A DNA stretch of 64,000 nt from JBNKVT01 sp050299335 (GCA_050299335.1 JBNKVT010000030.1:1-64000); one strand, 5' to 3'. Counted from the stretch's first letter, positions 7,479-15,879 are shown. Numbers and translations: made by a program. Notes: generated by a model not told the origin, from the letters alone.

Positions 7479-8305
7479 GTAATCCTTGCATTATCTGCGT
7501 CGCCATCACCGGCTCGCTGCCAAGGAAGGCCAACAACCCCGCCGTGCCGATCACTGTGCAAGAACAGGTGGAGAGCACCCAGGAGGCCTTCGAAGCCGGG
7601 GCCACCATCGCCCATTGCCATGTCCGCAATGACGACGAGAGCCCGTCCTCGGACCCCGAGAAATTCGCCCGTCTCAAGGAGGGGCTGCAGAAACACTGCC
7701 CCGGCATGATCGTCCAGTTCTCGACCGGTGGGCGGTCGGGGGCCGGTCAAGCACGCGGCGGGATGCTGCCTCTGAAACCCGACATGGCCTCGCTGACCGT
7801 GGGATCGAACAACTTCCCGACCCGGGTCTACGAGAACCCACCGGATCTGGTGGACTGGCTGGCCTCGGAGATGCTGGAATACGGCGTGAAGCCAGAGATC
7901 GAGGCGTTTGACCTCTCCCATATCCACCAGGCAGTTGCGATGGCGAAGGACGGGCGGCTCAGGGGCCCGCTCTATATCCAGTTCGTCATGGGGGTGAAAA
8001 ACGCCATGCCCGTCGACCGCGACGTGTTCGAATATTACGTCAGGACCGTCAACCGCCTCGCTCCGGATGCCCAGTGGTGCGCCGCCGGGATCGGGGCGGG
8101 GCAGATCGTGCTGAACGAATGGTGCGTCGAGATGGGCGGCCATGCGCGGACCGGGCTGGAGGACAATGTGCGGATCGACAAGGATACGCTGGCGCCGTCG
8201 AATGCCGCGCTGGTGAAGCGGGTCACCGCGCTTTGCGAGAAATACCACCGCCCCGTCGCCACGCCCTCCGAGGCAAGGGCCATCCTCGGCCTGAAGGCCG
8301 CCTGA
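7475..8305 (+). CDS. Beta-keto acid cleavage enzyme (BKACE, DUF849 family)
   Basis: This 276-residue TIM-barrel protein carries the BKACE metal motif HCHVR (His47 and His49), the QFSTGGRSG loop, and the late GGHARTGLEDN segment with the conserved Glu. Family members condense a beta-keto acid with acetyl-CoA to give acetoacetate and a new acyl-CoA. Lying between pcaC and pcaB, with an ATGA overlap to pcaC, it most likely acts on beta-ketoadipate to give succinyl-CoA and acetoacetate. This would replace the PcaIJ transferase and PcaF thiolase, neither of which is in the window. Family assignment is firm; the substrate is inferred from context. Confidence 0.88.
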   Translation: MSNPCIICVAITGSLPRKANNPAVPITVQEQVESTQEAFEAGATIAHCHVRNDDESPSSDPEKFARLKEGLQKHCPGMIVQFSTGGRSGAGQARGGMLPLKPDMASLTVGSNNFPTRVYENPPDLVDWLASEMLEYGVKPEIEAFDLSHIHQAVAMAKDGRLRGPLYIQFVMGVKNAMPVDRDVFEYYVRTVNRLAPDAQWCAAGIGAGQIVLNEWCVEMGGHARTGLEDNVRIDKDTLAPSNAALVKRVTALCEKYHRPVATPSEARAILGLKAA

Positions 8306-8309
8306 GCCG

Positions 8310-9635
8310 ATGCCCGCGACCCCCTTCGACAGCACCATCACCGGCGGCCTGTTCGGGGATGCGGAACTGGCGGGGCTCTTTACCGACAGCGCCGAGATCC
8401 GCGCCATGCTGCTGGTCGAGGGCACGCTGGCCAAGGTCCAGGGCGCGCTCGGGATTATCCCCGAGACCTCGGGCCGGTTCCTGCACCGGGCCTCCATCGA
8501 GACCCCGCTCGACGCGGCACTGCTGACGCAAGGCACCACGGAGACCGGCGTGCCGGTCCCGGCTCTCGTCACCGCTTTCCGCGACGCGCTCAAGGCGCCG
8601 GAACACGCGAAATACCTCCATTGGGGCGCGACCTCGCAGGATATCGCCGATACCGGGCTGGTGCTGCGCTTGCGCCGGGTGATCGAGATATTCGACACCC
8701 GCCTCGTGGCGCTGACCGCCACGCTGGCGGACAAGGCCCGCCTCAACCGCGACATTCCGATGGCCGCCCGCACCCGGTCCCAGATTGCCACTCCGACCAC
8801 TTTCGGGGCCCGGATCGCGGTCTGGGCCAGCCCCCTGCCCCGCCACCGCGCCCGCCTCGCCGAACTCCGCCCCAGGTTGCTGCAGGTCTCGCTGGCCGGG
8901 GCCTCGGGGACGCTGGCGGCGCTGGAGGGGCGCGGGCGCGAGGTTGCCGAAGGGCTGGGGCGGGAGCTGGATCTCGGTGTGCCGGACCTGCCCTGGCACG
9001 CGGCGCGCGACAGCGTCGTCGAGCTGGGCCAGATCGCGGCGCTGATCGCGGGCAGTCTCGCCAAGCTCGGGACCGACCTGATCGCCATGACCCAGTCCGA
9101 GACCGGCGAGGTCTCGATCGGCGCCGGAGGCGGGTCCTCGACCATGCCGCACAAATCCAACCCGGTCGGCGCGGAGGCGCTGGTGACCATCGGGCGGTTG
9201 ACGGCGGGCCTGTCGGGCACCCTTGCCGGCGCCCTGCCCCACGCGCAGGAACGCGACGGCGCGGCCTGGGCGCTGGAATGGGCCAGCCTGCCGCAGATCC
9301 TCATCGCCACGGCGGCGGCCCTTGCCCATGCCCAGCGTCTGGCCGAGAGCCTCGAGGCGCAGCCCGAAGCGATGCGGCGCAATATCGAGGCCACCAACGG
9401 CCTGATCTTCGCCGAAGCCGCGTCCTTCGCGCTCGCCGCCACCATGCCCCGGCCGGAAGCCCAGGCGCTGGTCAAGGAGGCCTGCCGAGAAGCCGCCGCC
9501 TCGGGACACGATCTTCGTGCGGTGCTCGAATCCCGCACTGCGCCCGGCATAGACTGGGACACCGTCTTTGACCCCCTGGCGCAGTCCGGCGAGGCCCGCG
9601 CGCTTGTCGATCGCTTCCTCGCCTCGCTCGCCTGA
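8310..9635 (+). CDS. pcaB: 3-carboxy-cis,cis-muconate cycloisomerase
   Basis: The 441-residue protein belongs to the fumarase/aspartase superfamily, with the signature GSSTMPHKSNPV near residue 275 and an early HWGATSQDIADTGL segment. The bacterial PcaB converts 3-carboxymuconate to gamma-carboxymuconolactone, which PcaC then decarboxylates. It starts four bases after the upstream gene, so it closes the pca operon. The dioxygenase genes pcaGH, needed to make its substrate, are not in the window. A GGAGTATTTGCAAG-type motif on the minus strand follows the stop. Confidence 0.92.
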   Translation: MPATPFDSTITGGLFGDAELAGLFTDSAEIRAMLLVEGTLAKVQGALGIIPETSGRFLHRASIETPLDAALLTQGTTETGVPVPALVTAFRDALKAPEHAKYLHWGATSQDIADTGLVLRLRRVIEIFDTRLVALTATLADKARLNRDIPMAARTRSQIATPTTFGARIAVWASPLPRHRARLAELRPRLLQVSLAGASGTLAALEGRGREVAEGLGRELDLGVPDLPWHAARDSVVELGQIAALIAGSLAKLGTDLIAMTQSETGEVSIGAGGGSSTMPHKSNPVGAEALVTIGRLTAGLSGTLAGALPHAQERDGAAWALEWASLPQILIATAAALAHAQRLAESLEAQPEAMRRNIEATNGLIFAEAASFALAATMPRPEAQALVKEACREAAASGHDLRAVLESRTAPGIDWDTVFDPLAQSGEARALVDRFLASLA

Positions 9636-9717
9636 TGCGCCGCGGAATCCGGACCTCCTCCTCCTTCTTGCAAATACTCCTGCGCGGAGCGCTCCCGGCG
9701 CAACCCCGGGCTCTGCC

Positions 9718-11154
9718 ATGACTGCCAGGGCGCTGATGCTGCAGGGGACCGGGTCGAATACCGGCAAATCCCTGATCACGGCGGGCCTCTGCCGCGCCTT
9801 CACAAGGCGCGGGCTCAAGGTCCGGCCGTTCAAGCCGCAGAACATGTCGAACAACGCCGCGGTGACCGAGGATGGCGGCGAGATCGGGCGGGCGCAGGCC
9901 TTGCAGGCGCTGGCCTGCGGTGTGGCGCCGGTCACCGACATGAATCCGGTGCTCCTGAAGCCCGAGACCGAGACCGGCGCCCAGGTGATCCTGCGCGGCA
10001 AACGTCTGCGCTCGGTCAGGGCACGGGAATATCAGGGGCTCAAGGCACGGCTGCTGCCGGAGGTGCTGGAAAGTTTCGCCCGGCTGCGCGATGGCACCGA
10101 TCTGGTACTGGTCGAGGGGGCGGGATCGCCAGCCGAAACCAATCTCCGGCGCGGCGATATCGCCAATATGGGCTTCGCCGAGGCAGCCGATCTGCCGGTG
10201 ATCCTGATCGGCGACATCGACCGCGGCGGCGTGATCGCGCAGGTTGTCGGCACGCGGGCGGTGCTGGAGGCCGGGGATGCGAACCGAATAAAAGGATTTC
10301 TGATCAACAAGTTCCGGGGCGATCCTACACTGTTCAGCGATGGTTTGCGCGCTATCGCGCGGCAATCGGGCTGGCCATCGCTTGGGCTTGTGCCCTGGTT
10401 CGACGCCGCCGCGCGCCTGCCGGCCGAAGACGCGCTTGATATCCGCTCCGACGGCGAAGGCGGGCTGAAGGTCGCGGTGCCGGTCCTGTCGCGGATCGCC
10501 AATTTCGACGATCTCGACCCGCTGAAGTCCCATCCCGGAATGCGGGTGGAGATGGTGCCCTCCGGTCGGCCCCTGCCCGGGGACGCGCACCTGGTGATCC
10601 TGCCCGGGACGAAGGCGACAATCGGCGATCTGGCGTTTTTCCGCGCCCAGGGTTGGGATATCGACCTGCACGCCCATATCCGCCGGGGCGGGCACGTGCT
10701 GGGGATCTGCGGTGGCTACCAGATGCTGGGCAGGTCCGTGGCCGATCCGGAGGGGATCGAGGGGTCGGCGGCGGCGGTCGAGGGGCTCGGGTGGCTGGAT
10801 GTTGCGACGGAAATGCTGCCCGAAAAGCGGCTGGGACGTATCCGGGCCCGGGATGTGATCTCGGGGCACGAGACCGAGGGCTACGAGATCCATATCGGGC
10901 GGACGGCGGGCCCGGATACTGCGCGGGCCTGGCTGGAGGGGACGGGATCGGCGGCGTCGCCGGATGGACGTATTCTCGGCTGCTACCTGCACGGGCTCTT
11001 TGCCGATGACGGGTTCCGGACCGCGTATCTGGCTCGGCTGGGAGCCGGGGCGGGCTACGGCTACCGGGCGAGCGTGGAAGCGGCGCTGGACGGGCTGGCG
11101 GCGCATCTTGAGCGGCATGTCGATCTGGATGAATTGTTGAAGATTTCTCGTTAG
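9718..11154 (+). CDS. cobQ: Cobyric acid synthase
   Basis: The 478-residue protein has an N-terminal P-loop dethiobiotin-synthetase-like domain (MLQGTGSNTGKSLITAGL, residues 6-23; VEGAGSPAE near 125) and a C-terminal class I glutamine amidotransferase domain with the nucleophile Cys in VLGICGGYQMLG and a late His in YEIHIGR. It amidates four side chains of adenosylcobyrinic a,c-diamide in cobalamin synthesis. I chose the ATG at 9718 because the P-loop fold starts right after it; the in-frame sequence upstream is unrelated. It is only 82 bp after pcaB and may be read from the same transcript. cobT lies 6.8 kb away. Confidence 0.93.
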   Translation: MTARALMLQGTGSNTGKSLITAGLCRAFTRRGLKVRPFKPQNMSNNAAVTEDGGEIGRAQALQALACGVAPVTDMNPVLLKPETETGAQVILRGKRLRSVRAREYQGLKARLLPEVLESFARLRDGTDLVLVEGAGSPAETNLRRGDIANMGFAEAADLPVILIGDIDRGGVIAQVVGTRAVLEAGDANRIKGFLINKFRGDPTLFSDGLRAIARQSGWPSLGLVPWFDAAARLPAEDALDIRSDGEGGLKVAVPVLSRIANFDDLDPLKSHPGMRVEMVPSGRPLPGDAHLVILPGTKATIGDLAFFRAQGWDIDLHAHIRRGGHVLGICGGYQMLGRSVADPEGIEGSAAAVEGLGWLDVATEMLPEKRLGRIRARDVISGHETEGYEIHIGRTAGPDTARAWLEGTGSAASPDGRILGCYLHGLFADDGFRTAYLARLGAGAGYGYRASVEAALDGLAAHLERHVDLDELLKISR

Positions 11155-11192
11155 AGAATGTCGCGCCAAACCGAATTCATTCCAGTCCTTTA

Positions 11193-11299
11193 GAGCAAAA
11201 CCGGATCAGATTGAATCAATCTGATCCGGTTTTGCTCAAGCCTATGTCTCTGGACCAAAATTCTTTTTCAGACTGATTCAGTCTGAAACGATTTTGGTC
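11193..11299 (+). repeat. Double-palindrome repeat, family C copy 1
   Basis: Two large palindromes in a row. The first (11193-11237) has perfect 21-bp arms around a 3-bp loop, beginning GAGCAAAACCGGATCAG. The second (11253-11299) has outer arms GACCAAAAT/ATTTTGGTC and inner arms TTCAGACTGA/TTCAGTCTGAA. They are joined by CAAGCCTATGTCTCTG. The same composite element occurs inverted at 14567-14675. It lies between convergent cobQ and hppD and could stop transcription from both sides, but it is more than a simple terminator. Confidence 0.85.
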
Positions 11300-11377
11300 T
11301 AGACGCACTTGCCTCGCAAACGCTGCTTTGCGGGTCGAAAAGAATTGGTGAATCCGATCTTGCGCAATACCTTCTAA

Positions 11378-12478
11378 TCAGGACGGCCCCGTCTCCAGCA
11401 CGCCCCGTTCGATCTGGTCGGCTTCGATGCTTTCAAACAGAGCCTTGAAATTCCCCTCCCCGAATCCCTCATCGCCCTTGCGCTGAATGAACTCGAAGAA
11501 GATCGGGCCGATCACGGTGCGCGAGAATATCTGCAGGAGAATGCGGGTCTCACCGCCCCCCACAACCCCTTCGCCATCGATCATGATGCCGTGTTTCATC
11601 ATCCGGTCCAGCGGCTCCTCATGGCCGGGGACGCGGGTCTTGCTGAGCCTGTAATAGGTCTCGGGTGGCCCCTTCATGAATTTCAGGCCCCGCGACGCGA
11701 TCGCATCGGTCGACGCGTAGATATCCCGCGAGCCGACAGCGATGTGCTGAATGCCTTCCCCCTTGTAGCGCTGCAGATACTCGACAATCTGGCCGGTTTC
11801 GCCCCGGTCTTCGTTGATCGGGATGCGAATGCGGCCGCAAGGCGATGTCAGCGCACGGCTCAGAAGGCCGGTGTATTTTCCCTTGATGTCGAAAAAGCGG
11901 ATTTCCCGGAAGCCGAACAGGTCGCCATAGAACCGGAACCAGACATCCATATTTCCCTTGTGAACATTATGGGTGAGGTGGTCGAGATAGTAGAATCCCA
12001 CCCCGACCGGATGCGCCGCGGATATCCAGTCAAATTCGGCGTTGTAAGGATTGGACTCGTAGTAATCCTCGATGAAATAGATCAGCGACCCGCCGATCCC
12101 GACAATGGCCGGAACATCCATGGTCTTGCCGTCGCCATCGTAAGGCGTCGCCCCCTGCCTGACCGCGTGGTCAAAGGCATGCCGGGCATCCACGACCCGC
12201 CACGCCATCGACGGCGCGCAGGGTCCATGCGCGTCAACAAACGCCTTTGCATGACTGGCCGGTTCGTTATTGATCACATAAGTGATGTCCCCCTGCTGCC
12301 AGAGCTCGATAGCCTTCGTCTTGTGGTTGGCCGAATGGGTAAAACCCATGGTGGCAAAGAGGTCGCGAAGCGCCTGGGGCTCGGGATGGGCGAATTCCAC
12401 GAACTCGAAGCCATCGGTACCGGCCGGGTTCTCGTCAGAGATCCTCGCCTTTGGCGCGTCATGCGGGAACGGGCCCAT
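11378..12478 (-). CDS. hppD: 4-hydroxyphenylpyruvate dioxygenase
   Basis: The 366-residue protein has the two-VOC-domain architecture of HPPD. The iron ligands are visible as His in YLDHLTHNV, His in EGIQHIAVGSRD and Glu in FFEFIQRKGDEGFGEGNF. It converts 4-hydroxyphenylpyruvate to homogentisate in tyrosine breakdown. I start at the ATG at 12478, preceded by GGAGG with a 5-base gap; a TTG four codons upstream overlaps that site. It is transcribed divergently from an Lrp/AsnC regulator 110 bp away, a typical regulator-target arrangement. Homogentisate dioxygenase is not in the window. Confidence 0.93.
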   Translation of the reverse strand: MGPFPHDAPKARISDENPAGTDGFEFVEFAHPEPQALRDLFATMGFTHSANHKTKAIELWQQGDITYVINNEPASHAKAFVDAHGPCAPSMAWRVVDARHAFDHAVRQGATPYDGDGKTMDVPAIVGIGGSLIYFIEDYYESNPYNAEFDWISAAHPVGVGFYYLDHLTHNVHKGNMDVWFRFYGDLFGFREIRFFDIKGKYTGLLSRALTSPCGRIRIPINEDRGETGQIVEYLQRYKGEGIQHIAVGSRDIYASTDAIASRGLKFMKGPPETYYRLSKTRVPGHEEPLDRMMKHGIMIDGEGVVGGGETRILLQIFSRTVIGPIFFEFIQRKGDEGFGEGNFKALFESIEADQIERGVLETGPS

Positions 12479-12572
12479 GGTCACCTCCAATTGTTCGCCG
12501 TGATTCTACCCGAAGGCCGATGCAATCGGTGACCGAACTTCGGTGCCCTGAGCGCATTTTTCGCGCTCTGTT

Positions 12573-12599
12573 TGCAATACCATGCTGATTGATGCAATA
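12573..12599 (+). promoter_or_regulatory. Candidate operator between hppD and the Lrp-type gene
   Basis: The heptamer TGCAATA occurs twice as a direct repeat (12573-12579 and 12593-12599), exactly 20 bp or about two helical turns apart, in the divergent intergenic region. The second copy overlaps the possible start at 12592. Lrp/AsnC proteins bind such phased sites, but the match is short. Confidence 0.35.
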
Positions 12600-13077
12600 T
12601 TTCCGCATGACTGCCCTTGATTCCAAAGATATCGCGCTTCTGGCCGCTCTGCAGATTAACGCCCAGGCGCCTGCTCAGGAAATTGCCGAAACCCTGGGCA
12701 TGTCGGCATCGCAGATCGGCCGCCGGAAGCAGCGGCTGGAGGCGGATGGCTACATCGTCGACACGCCCGCGCGTCTGAACGCGGCCCTGCTCGGACTTAA
12801 CGTGCAGGCGTTCATACAGATCCAGACGGAAGCGCAAACCGCGCAGACCCATGGGGCCATCGCCGATCTGATCGCCGAAAATCCCGAAATCGTCGCCGCC
12901 TGGACCCTGACCGGCGAGGCCGACTATATCTTTCGCGTTTTCTGCCCGGATCTGCCGCGTTTGAACACGCTCATCCAGCGCCGTCTCCTGCCGCATCCGG
13001 CAATCGGTCGGGTGCATAGTCAGATCGTCATGGAGCAGCTCAAGGACGACACCGCATTGCCATTGCCTGGGGCATGA
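12592..13077 (+). CDS. Lrp/AsnC family transcriptional regulator
   Basis: The protein has an N-terminal winged helix-turn-helix (LDSKDIALLAALQ..QEIAETLGMSASQIGRRKQRLE..GYI, residues about 8-57) and a C-terminal ligand-sensing RAM domain (EIVAAWTLTGEADYIFRVF..LNTLIQRRLL). It would bind DNA and respond to an amino acid or keto acid. It faces hppD across a 110-bp gap, so control of tyrosine breakdown is likely. The start is uncertain: ATG at 12592 or 12607, with no good ribosome-binding site for either. The shorter form begins MTALDSKD, which is how many homologues start. Confidence 0.85.
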   Translation: MQYFRMTALDSKDIALLAALQINAQAPAQEIAETLGMSASQIGRRKQRLEADGYIVDTPARLNAALLGLNVQAFIQIQTEAQTAQTHGAIADLIAENPEIVAAWTLTGEADYIFRVFCPDLPRLNTLIQRRLLPHPAIGRVHSQIVMEQLKDDTALPLPGA

Positions 13078-13094
13078 GGTTTGGCTTCGACCTG

Positions 13095-13285
13095 TCCGGA
13101 CCGCTATATGGTGCAGTCATTCCCGGTGCGGCAGCACGGAGCAAGCGTTGGCAACGCGGCCGTCCCGAGGGTGAGGAGCGTCCGGAAAACCTTCTGGGTC
13201 AAGGTTTTCGGCGACGAACGCGCGAAGCGCCGGAAGGACGGGCTTGGCCAGACCGATGGTCGTACCGTGCAGGCGTGAAGGGGAT
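13095..13285 (+). repeat. Mosaic repeat: family A copy 3 with a hairpin module inside
   Basis: The outer parts match family A (TATGGTGCAGTCA..CGGTGCGGC, GGCAACGCGGCCGTCCCGAGGG, then GGACGGGCTTGG and TACCGTGCAGGC). The inside (13171-13235) matches the family B module at the end of preA: GTGAGGAGCG, then CCGGAAAACCTT and AAGGTTTTC hairpin arms (13186-13210), then GCGACGAACGCGCG. This is one repeat family nested in another. Confidence 0.75.
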
Positions 13286-13696
13286 GGCCAGGTCCGGATT
13301 GGGAAGGGAGCTTGGGACTGGTTGCGTGAAACCCTGAAGCAGTCTCGAGACGCGCGGGGGGGGGCATCCGACGGCCGTCCGGGTCTGACCCAAACCGGCG
13401 GCTTGGGAGTCGTCCGGCTGATTATTGCCTCCTGAACAAATGCCAAGACCTCACGCAATCTTCCTTTGACGTGCATCCCCAATCGCTGCGCGGAAATCCA
13501 TCGATTTCAACGCGGGTTGGTAAAACGTGATGTGACACGAAAAGGGCGGAACGCTGTATCGGTGCTGGTCCAGCGGGCTGAACAGGGCGAAGGGAAAGAT
13601 TCGGATTCCGGGTGAGAGGCGTTTTCGTTTCGCCGGGGTCGAGGACCTCGGAACACATGGGCCAGGGGTCCGGCCCCGTCCAGCGCGACAGGGAAA
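13286..13696. other. Intergenic stretch without a supported gene
   Basis: This 410-bp stretch lies between the mosaic repeat and the amidotransferase stop. Short open frames cross it but none has a start signal, a recognisable domain or consistent codon use. It contains a G-rich run at about 13358-13367. I see no RNA gene or repeat copy in it. Confidence 0.5.
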
Positions 13697-14455
13697 TCAG
13701 GCGCTCTGGCGGAGGCGCTGGGCGCGCAGCGCCTGGCCGAAGGATTCGAAGAGCGGGCGTGAGACCTTGTCGGCGGCGGCATTCCATTCGGGGTGCCACT
13801 GCACGGCCATGGCATAGCCGGGTGCGCCTTCGACGTGGATCGCCTCGGGCGTGCCGTCGGGGGCGTGGCCCTCGATGACGATCCGCGCGCCTTTCTCGTC
13901 GATGCCTTGCCCGTGGAGCGAGTTCACCAGCACCTCGTCGGTCCCGAAGATGCGGGCGAAACGGCCGCCCCGGGTCAGCGTGACCACATGGCGGAGGGCG
14001 AATTTCTCCTCCAGCGTGCCATCCGGGGGCATGCGATGGTTCATGCGGCCCGGCAGGTCGCGGATCTCGGGATGCAGCGTGCCGCCGAAGGCGACGTTGA
14101 ATTCCTGGAAGCCCCGGCAGATGCCGAGGATCGGCACCCCGCGGGCGACGCATTCGCGGATCAGCGCCAGCGCCACCGTGTCGCGGTCATGGTCGAAGGC
14201 ACCGTGGGCCGGGGTTTCCTCGTGGCCGTAGAGCGAGGGATGCACATTGGGCCGCCCACCCGGCAGGACGAAACCGTCGCAGGTGTCGAGGAGATCTCCG
14301 ATGGAGGCCAGCCCGGGAATGGCCGGGACGACGACCGGGACGGCGTCGGTGACTTCCGCGACAGCCTCGAGATTGTTGGTGCCGACCGCCTGGACCGGGT
14401 ACTGTTCGTTGATCAGATGCACATTGCCGAGGATGCCGACGACGGGGCGGGACAT
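13697..14455 (-). CDS. Class I glutamine amidotransferase-like hydrolase (peptidase C26, PuuD-like)
   Basis: The 252-residue protein has the amidotransferase triad: nucleophile Cys in ILGICRGFQEFNV, His in MAVQWHPEWN and a nearby Glu, plus the oxyanion segment LPGGRPNVHPS. Peptidase C26 members hydrolyse gamma-glutamyl bonds, for example gamma-glutamyl-GABA in putrescine breakdown. There is no partner synthetase or aldehyde dehydrogenase nearby, so the substrate is unknown. It stands alone between two copies of dispersed repeats. The start at 14455 gives MSRPVVGILGN, a normal family N terminus. Confidence 0.85.
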   Translation of the reverse strand: MSRPVVGILGNVHLINEQYPVQAVGTNNLEAVAEVTDAVPVVVPAIPGLASIGDLLDTCDGFVLPGGRPNVHPSLYGHEETPAHGAFDHDRDTVALALIRECVARGVPILGICRGFQEFNVAFGGTLHPEIRDLPGRMNHRMPPDGTLEEKFALRHVVTLTRGGRFARIFGTDEVLVNSLHGQGIDEKGARIVIEGHAPDGTPEAIHVEGAPGYAMAVQWHPEWNAAADKVSRPLFESFGQALRAQRLRQSA

Positions 14456-14566
14456 GGGAAAACACCTGTAGCCTGTTTCGACTCAGTCTGCCGCAGAATC
14501 GTTAAAAAGAAAAGACCGCCTGCTGCAGCGCAGCATCAACCCGGGTGTTTGAGCGCGAACGACTTT

Positions 14567-14675
14567 GACCAAAATCGTTTCAGACTGTCGCAGTCTGAAA
14601 AAGAATTTTGGTCCAGAGACGTCGGCTTGAGCAAAATCCTGGGATCAGATTGGTTCAATCTGATCCGGTTTTGCT
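14567..14675 (-). repeat. Double-palindrome repeat, family C copy 2 (inverted)
   Basis: This is the reverse complement of the element at 11193-11299: GACCAAAATCGTTTCAGACTG, then AGTCTGAAAAAGAATTTTGGTC, the linker CCAGAGACGTCGGCTTGAG, then a second palindrome ending GATCCGGTTTTGCT. The second palindrome has an imperfect arm here. The copies bracket hppD, the Lrp-type gene and the amidotransferase. The rest of the 14456-14796 gap shows no gene. Confidence 0.85.
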
Positions 14676-14796
14676 GTTGCAGGGTGCTATGGCTCCTGTG
14701 CCCACTGAAGATGGGCGGGGCAACACAAACAGCATCGAGCTATCCGAAATGCTCATTCCCGTTTGGCCCGGAATTCCGGGCGCCCCGGGTGCAGGA

Positions 14797-15879
14797 TCAG
14801 AAAATGAAATGATCGGCGGTAAGGTCCGTGACCTCGGTATTCTCGATCAGGATATGGTCGCCACCGCCGAGCATGACCATCACGTCGCTGCCGATCTGGA
14901 CCAGGTCGAGATCACCGAACCCGTCCAGATGCGCCAGTTCGATCCGGTCCAGATCCAGCTCGAAATCGGTGATCCGGTCCCGTCCGTCGCTCTTGTGAAA
15001 GCGGAAGATATCGGCGTCATAGCCCCCGGTCAGCACATCGTCTCCGCGACCGCCTTCAATCACATCCGCCCCGCTGCCGCCATCCAGGACATCCCGCCCG
15101 CGGCCGCCGGACAGCAGATCGGCACCACCGCCGCCCTCGAGCGTATCGCGCCCGGAATTGCCGAAGAGAAAATCGTCCCCGGTCGCCGAGCGCAGCACGT
15201 CGTCGCCGCGACCGCCACGCGCCATGGACCCGACCGAGGCCCAGCCCAGCGATATCTCGTCATCGCCGCTGCCGCCGCTCAACCGGTTGGTCCCGCGTTC
15301 GTCGAAAAGCACGTCATCCCCGGTCCCGCCCCGGATCGTGTCGTTCCCCCACGAGCCGGTCAACTGGTCATCGCCGTCACCGCCATCGATCACCATCCGC
15401 CCGCGGATCGGAAACAGCGCCAGATGCGGCGCGAAAATATCGTCGCCGTCCCCACCGATGAAACGAAAGCCGGTCTCCTGGATCGCATCCTCCAGCACAG
15501 CGCCAAGATCCGCCTGCCAGGTCAGCGCCCCATCGACCCCCATCCGGTCGCACCAGGCGGTGAGTTCGATCCCGTCCGGCAGGTCGAGCCGGCCGATTTC
15601 CACCCGTTCGCCATCCTCGACACGGAAATAGCTCACCGACGTGACGGTGATCTCAGCCTCCGCACCGACCCGTGTCGCGGGCCGCGCGTCGAAATCTGTT
15701 TCAATTATGATACCGAAATCCGCGTAACGCAGCGTCTCCAGCGTCACCCATTCGCCATCCACCAGCGCCATCGTGCCGTCGATATTCAACCTCGTGGTGA
15801 GCAATGCATTCGGCGCAATCGCCCGGTCCAGCGGCGCGAGGTTGTAGAACCCGCTATCTGTCGCCCTGAGGGTGATCAT
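14797..15879 (-). CDS. RTX-type calcium-binding protein
   Basis: The 360-residue protein has an N-terminal domain of about 140 residues that I do not recognise, followed by roughly a dozen nonapeptide repeats of the form GGxGxDxhx (for example GGDGDDQLTG, GGSGADVIEG, GGRGDDVLTG; residues about 142-300) that fold into a calcium-binding beta roll, and a C-terminal DRITDFELDLDRIEL segment common at the ends of RTX proteins. Such proteins are normally secreted by type I systems through an uncleaved C-terminal signal. No exporter genes adjoin it. The AT-rich gap 15880-15999 probably holds its promoter. Confidence 0.85.
   Translation of the reverse strand: MITLRATDSGFYNLAPLDRAIAPNALLTTRLNIDGTMALVDGEWVTLETLRYADFGIIIETDFDARPATRVGAEAEITVTSVSYFRVEDGERVEIGRLDLPDGIELTAWCDRMGVDGALTWQADLGAVLEDAIQETGFRFIGGDGDDIFAPHLALFPIRGRMVIDGGDGDDQLTGSWGNDTIRGGTGDDVLFDERGTNRLSGGSGDDEISLGWASVGSMARGGRGDDVLRSATGDDFLFGNSGRDTLEGGGGADLLSGGRGRDVLDGGSGADVIEGGRGDDVLTGGYDADIFRFHKSDGRDRITDFELDLDRIELAHLDGFGDLDLVQIGSDVMVMLGGGDHILIENTEVTDLTADHFIF

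Noticed and set aside
9636..9717. Cobalamin riboswitch before cobQ
   Set aside because: The gap is only 82 bp and lacks the B12-box core; too short for the aptamer.
11193..11237. Rho-independent terminator after cobQ
   Set aside because: The hairpin is strong but has no U tract, and the element recurs as a composite repeat at 14567, so I list it as a repeat that may also stop transcription.
13244..13435. A 63-codon frame after the mosaic repeat
   Set aside because: It begins inside the repeat, lacks a ribosome-binding site and recognisable features, and ends in non-coding sequence.
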